This document shows, piece by piece, positions 16,688 to 25,033 of a DNA stretch of 44,413 nucleotides. A program made the position numbers and the translations under genes. The stretch is from Candidatus Cloacimonadota bacterium. Its GTDB lineage: Bacteria > Cloacimonadota > Cloacimonadia > Cloacimonadales > Cloacimonadaceae. The notes below the pieces were generated by a model. That model did no database searches and had not been told where the DNA came from. It worked only from the letters and a program-made list of their open reading frames with translations. The stretch's first letter is position 1. Each line of letters opens with the position of its first letter. The stretch covers positions 1-44,413 of the forward strand of contig JAJBBF010000023.1 of the NCBI GenBank assembly GCA_020532215.1. Reading direction: 5' to 3'.

Positions 16688-18031
16688 ATGAAAAAATACC
16701 TCAAATACATCATTATAGCGCTTGTGGTTATCGCCGCCGTGATCGTTTACGCCCAGGTGCGCAAAAATAGCAACCGCCCCGAATGGAAGGCCGACAACCC
16801 CTCCCGGGGCACCATACGCGACGTGGTTACCGCCACCGGTTCGCTCAATCCCACCATTCTGGTGGAGGTGGGCACAGAGGTTTCCGGCACCATCCTTACC
16901 CTTTACAAGGATTTCAACGACCACGTGCGGAAGGGCGAAGTGCTGGCCAAGCTGGATACCGAGATCCTGGCCGCGAACGTCGCCTCGGCCCAGACGGAGG
17001 TCAGGAAAGCCCTCAACTCCCGCGATGAAGCGCAAATGGAATACACCAACAGCAAATCCCTCGCCGGGCGCGACATGATCTCCGAGTACGAGATGCAGAA
17101 GGATAAATACAGCCTCGAGCAGGCCGAGCTGAACCTCTCCACCGCCCAGCTCAAGCTCCAGACCGCGCAGAAGAACCTCCGCAACGCCACCATCACATCG
17201 CCCATCGACGGCGTGATCGTTTCCCGCGAGGTCTCCGAAGGCCAGACCGTGGCCGCCAGCATGAATTCACCCACCCTCTTCACCATCGCCAACAACCTCG
17301 ATCAGATGGAGATCACGGCCAGCGTGGACGAGGCTGACATCGGCAAAATTTCCGTGGGCCTGCCGGTGGAATTCACGGTTGATTCCTACGCCGGGCAGAT
17401 GTTCAGCGGTTCCGTGCAGCAGATCAGGCTCAAATCCGTGACCGAACAGAACGTGGTGAGCTACAGCGTGATCATCGACGCCGCCAACCCGGACCACAAG
17501 CTGCTGCCCGGCATGACCACCAACGTCACCATCATCACCCAATCCAGGGAAAACGCCCTCCGCATCCCCGAAACCGCCACCCGCTTCACCCCCAGCAAAG
17601 AAGTATGGGAACTTTTCGGCCTCAAATGGGAGGACGACCTGATCTCCAAAGCCCGCAAAGCCGCGCTGGATAAGGCGATGGCAGCCGTCAGCACAGACAA
17701 GCCTGCTCCCGGCGGAACTCCGGAGCCCGACAGCGCCCGGGCAGCCTCCAAACGCCCTTCCGGACGTCCCTCCGGTGCAATGCCCACTGGGTTTTCCCGT
17801 CCCGGCGGCAATGGGCGCAGTGGCGGTTCAGCCCTGATCTGGGTGCTGAGGGACAAGACCCCTGAACTGATCATGGTGCGCACCGGCGTTTCCGACGGCG
17901 CTTTCGTGGAAGTGCTCAGCCCTCTCGATCCGGATACGAAGATCATCACCGGGGTCACTTACAAGGATCCCGCCCAAGCCAGCCGCGCCAGTGCCCTTCA
18001 TGGCGGGCCGGGCATGGGGCCGAGGTTCTGA
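16688..18031 (+). CDS. MacA-like periplasmic adaptor (HlyD family)
   Basis: The 447-aa membrane-fusion protein links the inner-membrane ABC transporter to the TolC-type channel. It has an N-terminal membrane anchor (about 5-22), a biotinyl-lipoyl/HlyD region split by a coiled-coil hairpin (about 95-155: repeated Ala, Glu and Leu with AQLKLQTAQKNL), the ATITSPIDGVIVSREVSEGQ motif, and a beta-barrel domain. Between about 325 and 375 it carries an unusual Pro/Gly/Ser/Arg-rich low-complexity insert (GRPSG, FSRPGGNGRSGG) before the membrane-proximal domain. The stop codon is 3 bp before the ATPase start. Substrate unknown. Confidence 0.9.
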   Translation: MKKYLKYIIIALVVIAAVIVYAQVRKNSNRPEWKADNPSRGTIRDVVTATGSLNPTILVEVGTEVSGTILTLYKDFNDHVRKGEVLAKLDTEILAANVASAQTEVRKALNSRDEAQMEYTNSKSLAGRDMISEYEMQKDKYSLEQAELNLSTAQLKLQTAQKNLRNATITSPIDGVIVSREVSEGQTVAASMNSPTLFTIANNLDQMEITASVDEADIGKISVGLPVEFTVDSYAGQMFSGSVQQIRLKSVTEQNVVSYSVIIDAANPDHKLLPGMTTNVTIITQSRENALRIPETATRFTPSKEVWELFGLKWEDDLISKARKAALDKAMAAVSTDKPAPGGTPEPDSARAASKRPSGRPSGAMPTGFSRPGGNGRSGGSALIWVLRDKTPELIMVRTGVSDGAFVEVLSPLDPDTKIITGVTYKDPAQASRASALHGGPGMGPRF

Positions 18032-18034
18032 TCC

Positions 18035-18796
18035 GTGGCCGGTAAAACCCTGCTCAGCGTGCGCGGGATCACCAAAACCTATCAGATGGGGGAGATCCAC
18101 GTCCACGCCCTGCGCGGTATCGACCTGGACATCCGCTCGGGGGAATTCATCGCCATCATGGGCGCCAGCGGCTCCGGCAAGACCACTTTCATGAATCTGA
18201 TCGGCTGCCTGGACAAACCCAGCTCCGGATCCTACATCCTTGACGGCATCGACGTGCACGGCATGGATGACGCTGCGGTCACCCAGGTGCGCAACCACAA
18301 GATCGGCTATGTGTTCCAGAGCTTTTACCTCCTGCCCCGCACCACCGCGCTGGAAAACGTGGAGCTGCCCCTGCTCTATTCCAAAAAGCTCCACGCCAAA
18401 GACCGCCACGCCATGGCCCTTAAGGCCCTGAAAACAGTTGGCCTGTCCGACCGGGCCCACCACTTCCCCAACCAGCTTTCCGGCGGACAGCAGCAACGCG
18501 TCGCCATCGCCCGCGCCATCGTCAACGACCCCGTTTTCCTGCTCGCGGATGAACCCACCGGAAACCTGGACACCCGCACCAGCGTGGAGGTGATGGAGTT
18601 TTTCCAGAAGCTGCACTCTGAGGGCAAGACCGTGATCCTGGTGACCCACGAATTCGACATCTCGCAATACGCCACCCGGATCATCACTTTCCGCGACGGC
18701 CGGATCATCTCTGACGTTCCCAATCCCGAACCCCGCAATGCCGCGGAAGATTTGCAGAAATTGCCCCGCCTGGATGACGGCGAGGAGGTGGCCTGA
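18035..18796 (+). CDS. MacB-type ABC transporter ATP-binding protein
   Basis: This 253-aa cytoplasmic ATPase starts with GTG at 18035, with a GAGG site 9 bp upstream. It has Walker A GASGSGKTT (Lys49), Q-loop Gln95, signature LSGGQQQR (148-155), Walker B LLADE (169-173) and the H-loop His205. It belongs to the LolD/MacB type that powers mechanotransmission transporters. The ATPase and permease are separate genes here, whereas E. coli MacB is a fusion. The TGATG junction overlaps the permease start by one base. Confidence 0.93.
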   Translation: MAGKTLLSVRGITKTYQMGEIHVHALRGIDLDIRSGEFIAIMGASGSGKTTFMNLIGCLDKPSSGSYILDGIDVHGMDDAAVTQVRNHKIGYVFQSFYLLPRTTALENVELPLLYSKKLHAKDRHAMALKALKTVGLSDRAHHFPNQLSGGQQQRVAIARAIVNDPVFLLADEPTGNLDTRTSVEVMEFFQKLHSEGKTVILVTHEFDISQYATRIITFRDGRIISDVPNPEPRNAAEDLQKLPRLDDGEEVA

Positions 18797-20013
18797 TGTC
18801 CGTTATCGGGATCCTCCGCATCGCCCTCAAATCCCTCACCCGCAATAAGACGCGCACCTTTCTCACCATGCTGGGCATCATCATCGGCGTGGCCGCCGTG
18901 ATCACCATGATCGCCATCGGCCAGGGCGCCAAGAAAGTGGTGGACGACCAGATCAGCACCATGGGCACGAACGTGATCTCCGTGATGTCCAATTTCACCA
19001 ATACCCAAAGCACCGCCCGCCAGGCCGCGGGCTCCGGAAACACCCTCGAGGAAGCGGACGTCGAAGCCATCCTGAACCAGGTGGACGGCGTGCTCTACGC
19101 CTCACCGGTATACAACACCTGGGGCCAGCTCAAATACGGCAGCAACAACTGGCGCGGGCGCATCATGGGTGTGGATGTGGATTATTTCCTCATCCGCGAC
19201 ATGCAGCTGGAATCCGGCGACTTCTTCTACCCCTCCGAAGTGGAAAACGGCGCCAAGGTCTGCGTGATCGGCAAGACCGTCGCGGACAACCTTTTCGTGG
19301 GAGTCGATCCCATCGGCAAGATCATGCGCATCCGCAACATCCCCTTCACCGTGAAAGGCGTCCTCAGATCCAAAGGCCAGAGCACCTCCGGCAACGACCA
19401 GGACGACGTGGTGATCGCTCCCTATTCCACCGCTTCCACCCGGCTGATCGGAGCGCGCTGGCGCTTCCTCACCATCATTGTTTCCGCCGAATCCAAGGAA
19501 AGCATACCCATCGTCCAGGCAGAGATCTCCAACCTCATGCAGGCCCGCCACAGCGGCACCACCGCCGCCGATTTCATGGTGAGTTCCCAGACCGACGTCG
19601 CCGAGGCCGCCAGCACCGTTTCCAACACCATGACCATCCTCCTGGCCAGCATTGCCGGGATATCGCTGCTCGTGGGCGGGATCGGCATCATGAACATCAT
19701 GCTGGTCTCGGTTACCGAGCGCATCAAGGAGATCGGCATCCGCATGGCCGTGGGCGCCGGAAAACGCGACGTATTGCTGCAGTTCATCATCGAAGCCATC
19801 ACCATCAGCATCCTCGGCGGGCTCATCGGCATCGCCCTGGGCTGGGGGCTGGCCGTGATCCTGGGCAAAACCATGGGCTGGAGTATTGTGGTCACCACCT
19901 GGTCGATCCTGCTCTCCGTCGGTTTTTCCTGCGCGATCGGCGTCTTCTTCGGCTGGTATCCAGCCCGCAAAGCCGCGAACCTGAACCTCATCGACGCCCT
20001 CAGATACGAATAG
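18796..20013 (+). CDS. MacB-like ABC transporter permease
   Basis: The 405-aa inner-membrane protein has one TM helix near residue 20-42 (FLTMLGIIIGVAAVITMIAI), a large periplasmic MacB-PCD domain (about 45-285), and three C-terminal TM helices ending in the FtsX-like domain. The conserved RIKEIGIRMAVGAGKRDVLLQF coupling segment lies before the last helices. It pairs with the ATPase and MacA to export a peptide, macrolide, lipid or other substrate; the substrate is not evident. It is the last gene of the operon. Confidence 0.92.
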   Translation: MSVIGILRIALKSLTRNKTRTFLTMLGIIIGVAAVITMIAIGQGAKKVVDDQISTMGTNVISVMSNFTNTQSTARQAAGSGNTLEEADVEAILNQVDGVLYASPVYNTWGQLKYGSNNWRGRIMGVDVDYFLIRDMQLESGDFFYPSEVENGAKVCVIGKTVADNLFVGVDPIGKIMRIRNIPFTVKGVLRSKGQSTSGNDQDDVVIAPYSTASTRLIGARWRFLTIIVSAESKESIPIVQAEISNLMQARHSGTTAADFMVSSQTDVAEAASTVSNTMTILLASIAGISLLVGGIGIMNIMLVSVTERIKEIGIRMAVGAGKRDVLLQFIIEAITISILGGLIGIALGWGLAVILGKTMGWSIVVTTWSILLSVGFSCAIGVFFGWYPARKAANLNLIDALRYE

Positions 20014-20031
20014 CGAAGTAAAATGAATTCC

Positions 20032-20057
20032 GGGTGGATCCGTTTTCGGATCCGCCC
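20032..20057. terminator. Hairpin between convergent macB and GLUG genes
   Basis: Eleven base pairs (GGGTGGATCCG with CGGATCCGCCC) close a TTTT loop. There is no strong T-run on either side, so it is a probable but atypical bidirectional terminator. Confidence 0.55.
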
Positions 20058-20066
20058 CAGCCAGTC

Positions 20067-22583
20067 TTATCTTAGCAGTATCGCCCTGGCCAGTTTGCTT
20101 TCTTTGCCTGATCGCACGCGGATAAGATAGATGCCGGCCGCGACCTTGCGTCCGGTTTCATCGTGCCTATCCCAGACGACGCTGTGCTCGCCCTCCCTGA
20201 TCCCCGAAAACTGGTAGGAGCGCAGTTTCTGGCCGCGCAGATTGAATATTTCCAGGCTGCAGTTGCCGGTTTTGGGCAGGCTGAAGCTGAGAGTGGCATT
20301 GCCAAAGAAGGGATTGGGGCTGATGCTGAGCCCCAGGGCCAGAGGGATGGCCGCGGGGTCGTCTTCGAGTGAACCGGGGATCGTATCTCGCAGATAGGGA
20401 TAGCCGTCGTTGCGCTGGTGCTGGTAGTCGGGGGCCCACACGCTGCCGAAGTTCCAGCCCACGTAGGTGTCCGTTGAATGGGGAAAGGTCATCTGGTCTG
20501 TAGTCCTGCCCGCACCGACGATGCTGGCGGATTGCCCGGAGGTCTGGATGTCCCAGTAGCCCCCGCCGCTGGAGCCGGAACCGTAGGAACTTCCCACCAG
20601 GCCGCCAACCTGGGTGCCGCTGCCGCTCACAGCGCCCGTGCTGTAACTTTTTTCAAGGCTGCCCCATGAGTAATAATAGCCCGTGAGCGCGCCCAGCAAG
20701 CCACCCACTTGGTCTGTTCCGCTCACCGCTCCGCGGGCGTAGCAGTTGTCGATCGATCCGTATGTGACCCCCACCAGGCCGCCCACCTGGGTGGAGCCGG
20801 AAACGGCCGCGTTGCTGCAGCACCCGGAGATCTCGCCATCTTCATAATTCATGCCCACCAGGCCTCCGGCTTCGGTGGTCCCCTGAACGGTGCCGGAGCT
20901 GTGGCAGCGGATGATCAGGCTGTTGTTGTCACCCACCAGGCCACCCACCTTGAACTCTCCGGAAACCTCAGCCTGGGTGTGGCAGGCCGTGATCTCCGTC
21001 TCGTCGGCATCCCCCACCAAACCTCCGGTCGCGGGTGAGGTGCCGCCCACGTGGGTGCCCAGGTTGGAGATCGTTCCCTGGTAATAGCTGCCCAGGATGT
21101 CGCTATATTCCGCCCTGCCGATCAAGCCGCCGGCCTTGTAAACAGTGTTTCCCGGCACGGAAATGTTCACGGTGCTCTGGCAGGAATCCACCACGGCGTG
21201 TTCCGCGTATCCGATCAGGCCTCCCACAGCGGAATCGATGATCAGCATATTGCCGCCGTGGATGGTTCCGCTGGCTTGGCAATTTCTGATTTCCGCATGG
21301 TAGGTGCTCCTCCCGGCCAGGGCGCCGGTCTGCATGCCGCCGGTAATGTTGCAGCCGCTTATCTGCAGATCTCGCACCACAGCGTCGTGCACTATGCCAA
21401 AGAAGCCCACGCCGGTCCTGGCGCTGGAGCTGATGTTCAGATTCGCGATGCTGTGTCCGCCGCCGTCAAAATCACCTTTAAGCAGGGGGATGTAATAGCC
21501 GGGCAAACCGCTGAGGTCGAGATCGGCGGTCAGCCTGTAATGATAGCCGGCATTCTGGCCAAAGGCCATGAGCGGGAAAATGTCCTCTTCGTTCTGGATC
21601 AAGTGGCGTCCGTTTTCCAGCGTGAGAAATTCATCGATGTCCAGATTTCTGTTTGAGGACAGCCATTGGCTGAACAGAACCGCCGGCAACGCGCCCATGG
21701 TTATCTGGTATTCATTGTTTATTGTGTAGTCATCGAGGTCATAGTAGCTATTGGTGATAGTGTACTCCAGATAGTTGCATCCCCCAACCAGAGCTCCCAA
21801 AAAATACCCGTTACCCGTCAGGGAACCGGCACTGTAGCAATTGCTTACCGTTCCCGACAGTGTCCCCACCAGGCCTCCGACGTTCGCGGTCCCGTTTCCG
21901 CTGATCTGGCCTTCCGCCTGACACCAGTCGAGGACAGCTCCGCCTTCCAGCCAACCAACCAGGCCGCCCATGCTGTGGGCGGTAGGATAATATCCAGGCT
22001 GGATCTGCGCCGTACCGATAACCGTGGCGGTGGAGCCGCAATTGTAGATCGTGGTGCCTGGGTAGGCATGTGCGATCAGGCCGCCCTGGATATGTCCGGA
22101 GCCGTTGACAGTTCCGCTTACCTGGCAGTTGCTGATGTAGCTTTCCCGGGCGCTGTAGGCCAGAAGCGCCGCGTAGCCGGCTGAGGCGGTGATCGATCCG
22201 TTTTCGAGCTCCAGATCGGTGACGGTGGCGGAGAGGAGGTTGCCAAACAGGCCGCATTCCCCTGTCTCGTTCAGGTGCAGGTTGGAGATCGTGTGCTGGT
22301 TTCCGTAATAGTGCCCTGTAAAAGGCGTCAGGCCGGATCCGATGGGGGGCCAGCCCTGCCCGTCGAACCAGGTGGAGGTCTCGGCAGCGTCGATGTCTAG
22401 CGTTTGCCGGTAGATAAAACTCCAGCGGGCGGGGTTTTCGGCGATCCAGTAAAGGTTGTTGAGATTGGCGATGCGATAGGGGGAAGCCACCGTGCCCGAG
22501 CCAGCGGGCTGCTGGGCGATCTGGGCCCTTAGAAAACCGGTTAAAATCAGGCTGGCCAAAATAGCGGGTATGATCTTGCGCAT
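20067..22583 (-). CDS. Secreted GLUG-repeat surface protein with C-terminal sorting-type domain
   Basis: The 838-aa product begins at 22583, 7 bp after AGAGGAG, with a signal peptide (MRKIIPAILASLILTGFLRA). Most of the protein consists of GLUG-motif repeats: about ten GGLVG or GGLIG units (for example VGGLVGDNN, AGGLVGMNY, VGGLVGVTYG) spaced by stretches with conserved Cys in N-C-Y/S-G patterns. GLUG repeats are thought to form a beta-helix and occur in adhesins and M6/M26 proteases; no protease motif is visible here. The last 85 residues form the same FlgD-like Ig domain (SPNPFFGNATLSFSLP, IFNLRGQKL, AAGIYLIRV) as in the M28 protein, suggesting the same export or anchoring route. Likely an adhesin or matrix protein; the role is inferred. 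Confidence 0.9.
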   Translation of the reverse strand: MRKIIPAILASLILTGFLRAQIAQQPAGSGTVASPYRIANLNNLYWIAENPARWSFIYRQTLDIDAAETSTWFDGQGWPPIGSGLTPFTGHYYGNQHTISNLHLNETGECGLFGNLLSATVTDLELENGSITASAGYAALLAYSARESYISNCQVSGTVNGSGHIQGGLIAHAYPGTTIYNCGSTATVIGTAQIQPGYYPTAHSMGGLVGWLEGGAVLDWCQAEGQISGNGTANVGGLVGTLSGTVSNCYSAGSLTGNGYFLGALVGGCNYLEYTITNSYYDLDDYTINNEYQITMGALPAVLFSQWLSSNRNLDIDEFLTLENGRHLIQNEEDIFPLMAFGQNAGYHYRLTADLDLSGLPGYYIPLLKGDFDGGGHSIANLNISSSARTGVGFFGIVHDAVVRDLQISGCNITGGMQTGALAGRSTYHAEIRNCQASGTIHGGNMLIIDSAVGGLIGYAEHAVVDSCQSTVNISVPGNTVYKAGGLIGRAEYSDILGSYYQGTISNLGTHVGGTSPATGGLVGDADETEITACHTQAEVSGEFKVGGLVGDNNSLIIRCHSSGTVQGTTEAGGLVGMNYEDGEISGCCSNAAVSGSTQVGGLVGVTYGSIDNCYARGAVSGTDQVGGLLGALTGYYYSWGSLEKSYSTGAVSGSGTQVGGLVGSSYGSGSSGGGYWDIQTSGQSASIVGAGRTTDQMTFPHSTDTYVGWNFGSVWAPDYQHQRNDGYPYLRDTIPGSLEDDPAAIPLALGLSISPNPFFGNATLSFSLPKTGNCSLEIFNLRGQKLRSYQFSGIREGEHSVVWDRHDETGRKVAAGIYLIRVRSGKESKLARAILLR

Positions 22584-22699
22584 GACTTATCTCCTCTGCG
22601 TGGCTAGAACGCGGCCAGAGACGGGCTTCCAACCGCGGCTCCCTGCCAGCTCTGGCACCCCAGGGAGAAACATCCCGGAGCACCACAGGCTTGAAATTC

Positions 22700-22727
22700 A
22701 CTTTATTCCTTCCCTGGTATCTGTCAA
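22700..22727 (-). promoter_or_regulatory. Candidate sigma70 promoter for the GLUG gene
   Basis: On the minus strand there is a perfect TTGACA (22722-22727) and TAAAGT (22700-22705, 4/6) with 16 bp between them. It would give a 5' leader of about 110 nt before the ATG at 22583. Confidence 0.45.
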
Positions 22728-22761
22728 CCAATATTCCATTTTTCCCTGACCGGCTCCTGCG

Positions 22762-22832
22762 ATCATTACGGGATCAATACGGGATCATTACGGATGAAAT
22801 CCGTATTGATCCCGTATTGATCCCGTAATGAT
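22762..22832. repeat. 71-bp near-perfect palindrome built of 11-bp units
   Basis: Arms 22762-22795 and 22799-22832 are 34 bp each, with one mismatch and a 3-base GAA centre. Each arm is made of three consecutive 11-bp units of the form ATCAWTACGGG (the last unit ends in GGAT). It lies in the gap between the divergent GLUG gene and the acyl-CoA ligase, outside the likely promoters of both. There is no T-run. Confidence 0.93.
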
Positions 22833-22888
22833 AATAGGAGCCAAACAGCTTGGATGCCTAACGTTTTCAACTGAAGAACCAAAAACAC

Positions 22889-23071
22889 GTGTCATCCCGG
22901 GAAGCGTGCGCCAGCACGCTGGGGCCCGGGATCCGGGCCTTCGGGGTAATGCCCTCAAAGGGTTTCGATTCAGACTGCGTCTGGATCGAACCCGCCTTGT
23001 GGGTGATGTTGTTTTGGTTTGACCGCCTGGATTCCGGGGCCCGGGGGTTGAAACCCCCACCCCGGAATGAC
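22889..23071 (+). repeat. Dispersed palindromic element, copy A
   Basis: The element opens with GTGTCATCCCGGG, GCGTGCGCCAGCACGC and CCCGGGATCC, has a central unique-looking part (GGGTTTCGATTCAGACTG, then GATGTTGTTTTGG), and closes with GGATTCCGGGG and CCCCGGAATGAC. The inverted partner is at 30293-30463, with roughly a dozen differences over about 155 comparable bases. Its first about 50 bp also resemble the start of the 127-bp units at 13735. Its terminal inverted repeats (GTCATTCC/GGAATGAC type) and lack of a gene fit a REP/MITE-like non-autonomous element. Confidence 0.85.
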
Positions 23072-23215
23072 AGGTCGGGTCTGGGGGTGGGTGTTTCTGG
23101 ATTCCGGGGCCCCGGGGGTTGGAACCCCCACCCCGGAATGACAGGTCGGGTCTGGGGGTGGGTGTTTCTGGATTCCAGGGTCCCAGGGGGTTGGAACCCC
23201 CACCCTGGAATGATA
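23029..23215 (+). repeat. 70-bp tandem repeat of hairpins, three copies
   Basis: Units start near 23029, 23099 and 23170 (70 and 71 bp apart). Each is a hairpin: GGATTCCGGGGCCC, GGGGGTTG, then CCCCCACCCCGGAATGA, joined by a linker CAGGTCGGGTCTGGGGGTGG. The third copy is slightly diverged and loses its linker. The first unit is also the right end of element copy A. Together with the palindrome and copy A, these fill the 733-bp gap 22584-23316, which contains no gene. Confidence 0.88.
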
Positions 23216-23253
23216 CAGCGGGCAGCTACGGCTATCCCCGCGGATAAAAATTC

Positions 23254-23282
23254 TTGACAGCCAAAGCCGCTTCAGCGATAAT
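23254..23282 (+). promoter_or_regulatory. Strong sigma70 promoter for the acyl-CoA ligase gene
   Basis: TTGACA (23254-23259, 6/6) and GATAAT (23277-23282, 5/6) are separated by exactly 17 bp. The predicted start is near 23290, about 27 bp before the ATG at 23317. It probably also serves the downstream genes. Confidence 0.8.
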
Positions 23283-23316
23283 AGATTTTTGAAGATTTTT
23301 GGATTTGGAGAAGAGT

Positions 23317-24957
23317 ATGATCACAGAAAAACTGATACCCTACCTGTTGGATTCCATCAAGCAATACTGGGACCTCCTGGCTTTCACGGACTATCCCGGG
23401 CCCGCCATCACTTACGGCGAGGTTGGACGGCAGATCGCCTGGCTGCACTCATTGTATCGGGAATGCGGGCTGAAAAAGGGCTCAAAGATCGCCCTGGCCG
23501 GCAAGAACGGCAGCAACTGGGCCCTGGTTTGGTTCTCCGCGGTCACCTACGGCGCCACTATCGTGCCCATCCTGGCCAACTTTTCGCCGGAGGACACCGC
23601 CCACATCGTGAACCATTCGGAAGCCGGGATCCTCTTCATCGCCAGGGACAAATTCGAAGGCATCGATGAGGAGCAGCTGCGGCGGGTGAAATACATTTTC
23701 CGCTTGGAGGACCTCCAACTGCTGGCCAATAAAGCCGACAAGCGCACGGAACTGGTGCCCGCGCTGAAAGACAACCCCGAACTGCAAAACCTGGGCAAGG
23801 ACCAGCTGGATTTCCCCGATGTCTGCGACAACGAGGACATCGCCTCGATCATCTACACCTCCGGCACCACGGGCTTTTCCAAAGGCGTGATGCTGGCGCA
23901 CCGCTCGCTGCTGGCGAATCTGATCTACGCCCGGGAGAACCTGACCTTCAGCGTGGGAGCCAAAGTTCTCTGCTTCCTGCCTCTGGCCCATTCCTTCGCC
24001 AGCGCTTTCGACCTGCTTTATCCCTTCACCCGCGGCAACCACATCAATTTCCTGGACAAGATCCCGGCGCCGAAGCTGCTGCTGAGCGCGCTGCAGGACC
24101 TGAAGCCGGAAGTGGTGATGGTGGTTCCGCTGCTGATCGAGAAGATCTATAAAAAGCAGCTGCAGCCAGTGATCGAAGAACCCAAGATGAAGGTGCTGAT
24201 GAAGGTTCCGCTGCTGAACAAGGTGGTCTATAAAAAAATCAAAGACAAGCTGATGACGGCCTTTGGCGGCAACATCGTGGAACTGATCGCCGGCGGAGCG
24301 CCGATGAACGCCGATGTGGAGCAGTTCATGATGAAGATCAAATTTCCCTTCACCATCGGCTACGGCATGACGGAATGCGGGCCGCTGATCAGTTACGCCC
24401 GCTGGTTTGACCGCCGCTTCGAATCCAGCGGCAGGATCGTTGATTCGCTGCGCTGCAAGATCGATTCGAGCGACCCGGCGAACATCCCCGGCGAGGTGGT
24501 CCTCACCGGCGACAACCTTTTCTCCGGCTATTACAACAACCCCGAGGCCACCGCCGAGACCCTGCGCGCGGGCTGGCTTTACACCGGCGACATCGGCACC
24601 CTGGACAAGGACGGCTTCATCTACCTGCGCGGCAGAAGCAAAAACATGATCCTGGGCCCCAGCGGCGAAAACATCTATCCCGAGCTGGTGGAACAAAAGG
24701 TGAACAACCTGCCCTATGTGCTGGAATCCGTGGTCCTGGAGCGCGACCGCCAGCTGCACGCCCTGGTCTATCCGGATCTCGACGCCCTCGATCAGGAGAA
24801 AATCCCCGAAGCCAAGATACCCCAGATCATGGAGGAAAACCGCCAGGCGGTGAACAGCACCCTGGCCGATTTCAGCCGCATCGTCAAGTTCCACATCGTG
24901 AACGAAGCTTTCCAGAAAACCCCCACGCAAAAGATCAAACGCTATTTGTACCGCTGA
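23317..24957 (+). CDS. AMP-forming long-chain acyl-CoA ligase family protein
   Basis: The 546-aa enzyme belongs to the ANL adenylating family, which activates a carboxylate (typically a fatty acid) with ATP and ligates it to CoA. Visible motifs: P-loop YTSGTTGFSKGV (180-191), GYGMTE (348-353), YTGDIG and the hinge LRGRSKNMILGPSGENIYP, followed by a short C-terminal domain with a QKTPTQKIKR segment carrying the catalytic Lys near the end. The ATG at 23317 has GGAG 6 bp upstream and is preferred over an in-frame TTG at 23299. The substrate chain length is not readable; fatty acid incorporation into phospholipid is plausible. Confidence 0.9.
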   Translation: MITEKLIPYLLDSIKQYWDLLAFTDYPGPAITYGEVGRQIAWLHSLYRECGLKKGSKIALAGKNGSNWALVWFSAVTYGATIVPILANFSPEDTAHIVNHSEAGILFIARDKFEGIDEEQLRRVKYIFRLEDLQLLANKADKRTELVPALKDNPELQNLGKDQLDFPDVCDNEDIASIIYTSGTTGFSKGVMLAHRSLLANLIYARENLTFSVGAKVLCFLPLAHSFASAFDLLYPFTRGNHINFLDKIPAPKLLLSALQDLKPEVVMVVPLLIEKIYKKQLQPVIEEPKMKVLMKVPLLNKVVYKKIKDKLMTAFGGNIVELIAGGAPMNADVEQFMMKIKFPFTIGYGMTECGPLISYARWFDRRFESSGRIVDSLRCKIDSSDPANIPGEVVLTGDNLFSGYYNNPEATAETLRAGWLYTGDIGTLDKDGFIYLRGRSKNMILGPSGENIYPELVEQKVNNLPYVLESVVLERDRQLHALVYPDLDALDQEKIPEAKIPQIMEENRQAVNSTLADFSRIVKFHIVNEAFQKTPTQKIKRYLYR

Positions 24958-25033
24958 GCGATTATCCCTTTGACATAAATGCGGGGACCGGAAAAGTAGT
25001 TCCCAACTGCTTTAAAGATTGGAGTACGCCCAC

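Noticed and set aside
18035-20013. Fused macB gene
   Set aside because: A clear stop (TGA at 18794-18796) and a new ATG separate the ATPase and permease, so they are two genes and no frameshift is needed.
22889-23257. 122-aa frame and similar frames in the gap after the GLUG gene
   Set aside because: They are read through palindromic repeats; the same peptide-like strings recur on the other strand and in other copies.
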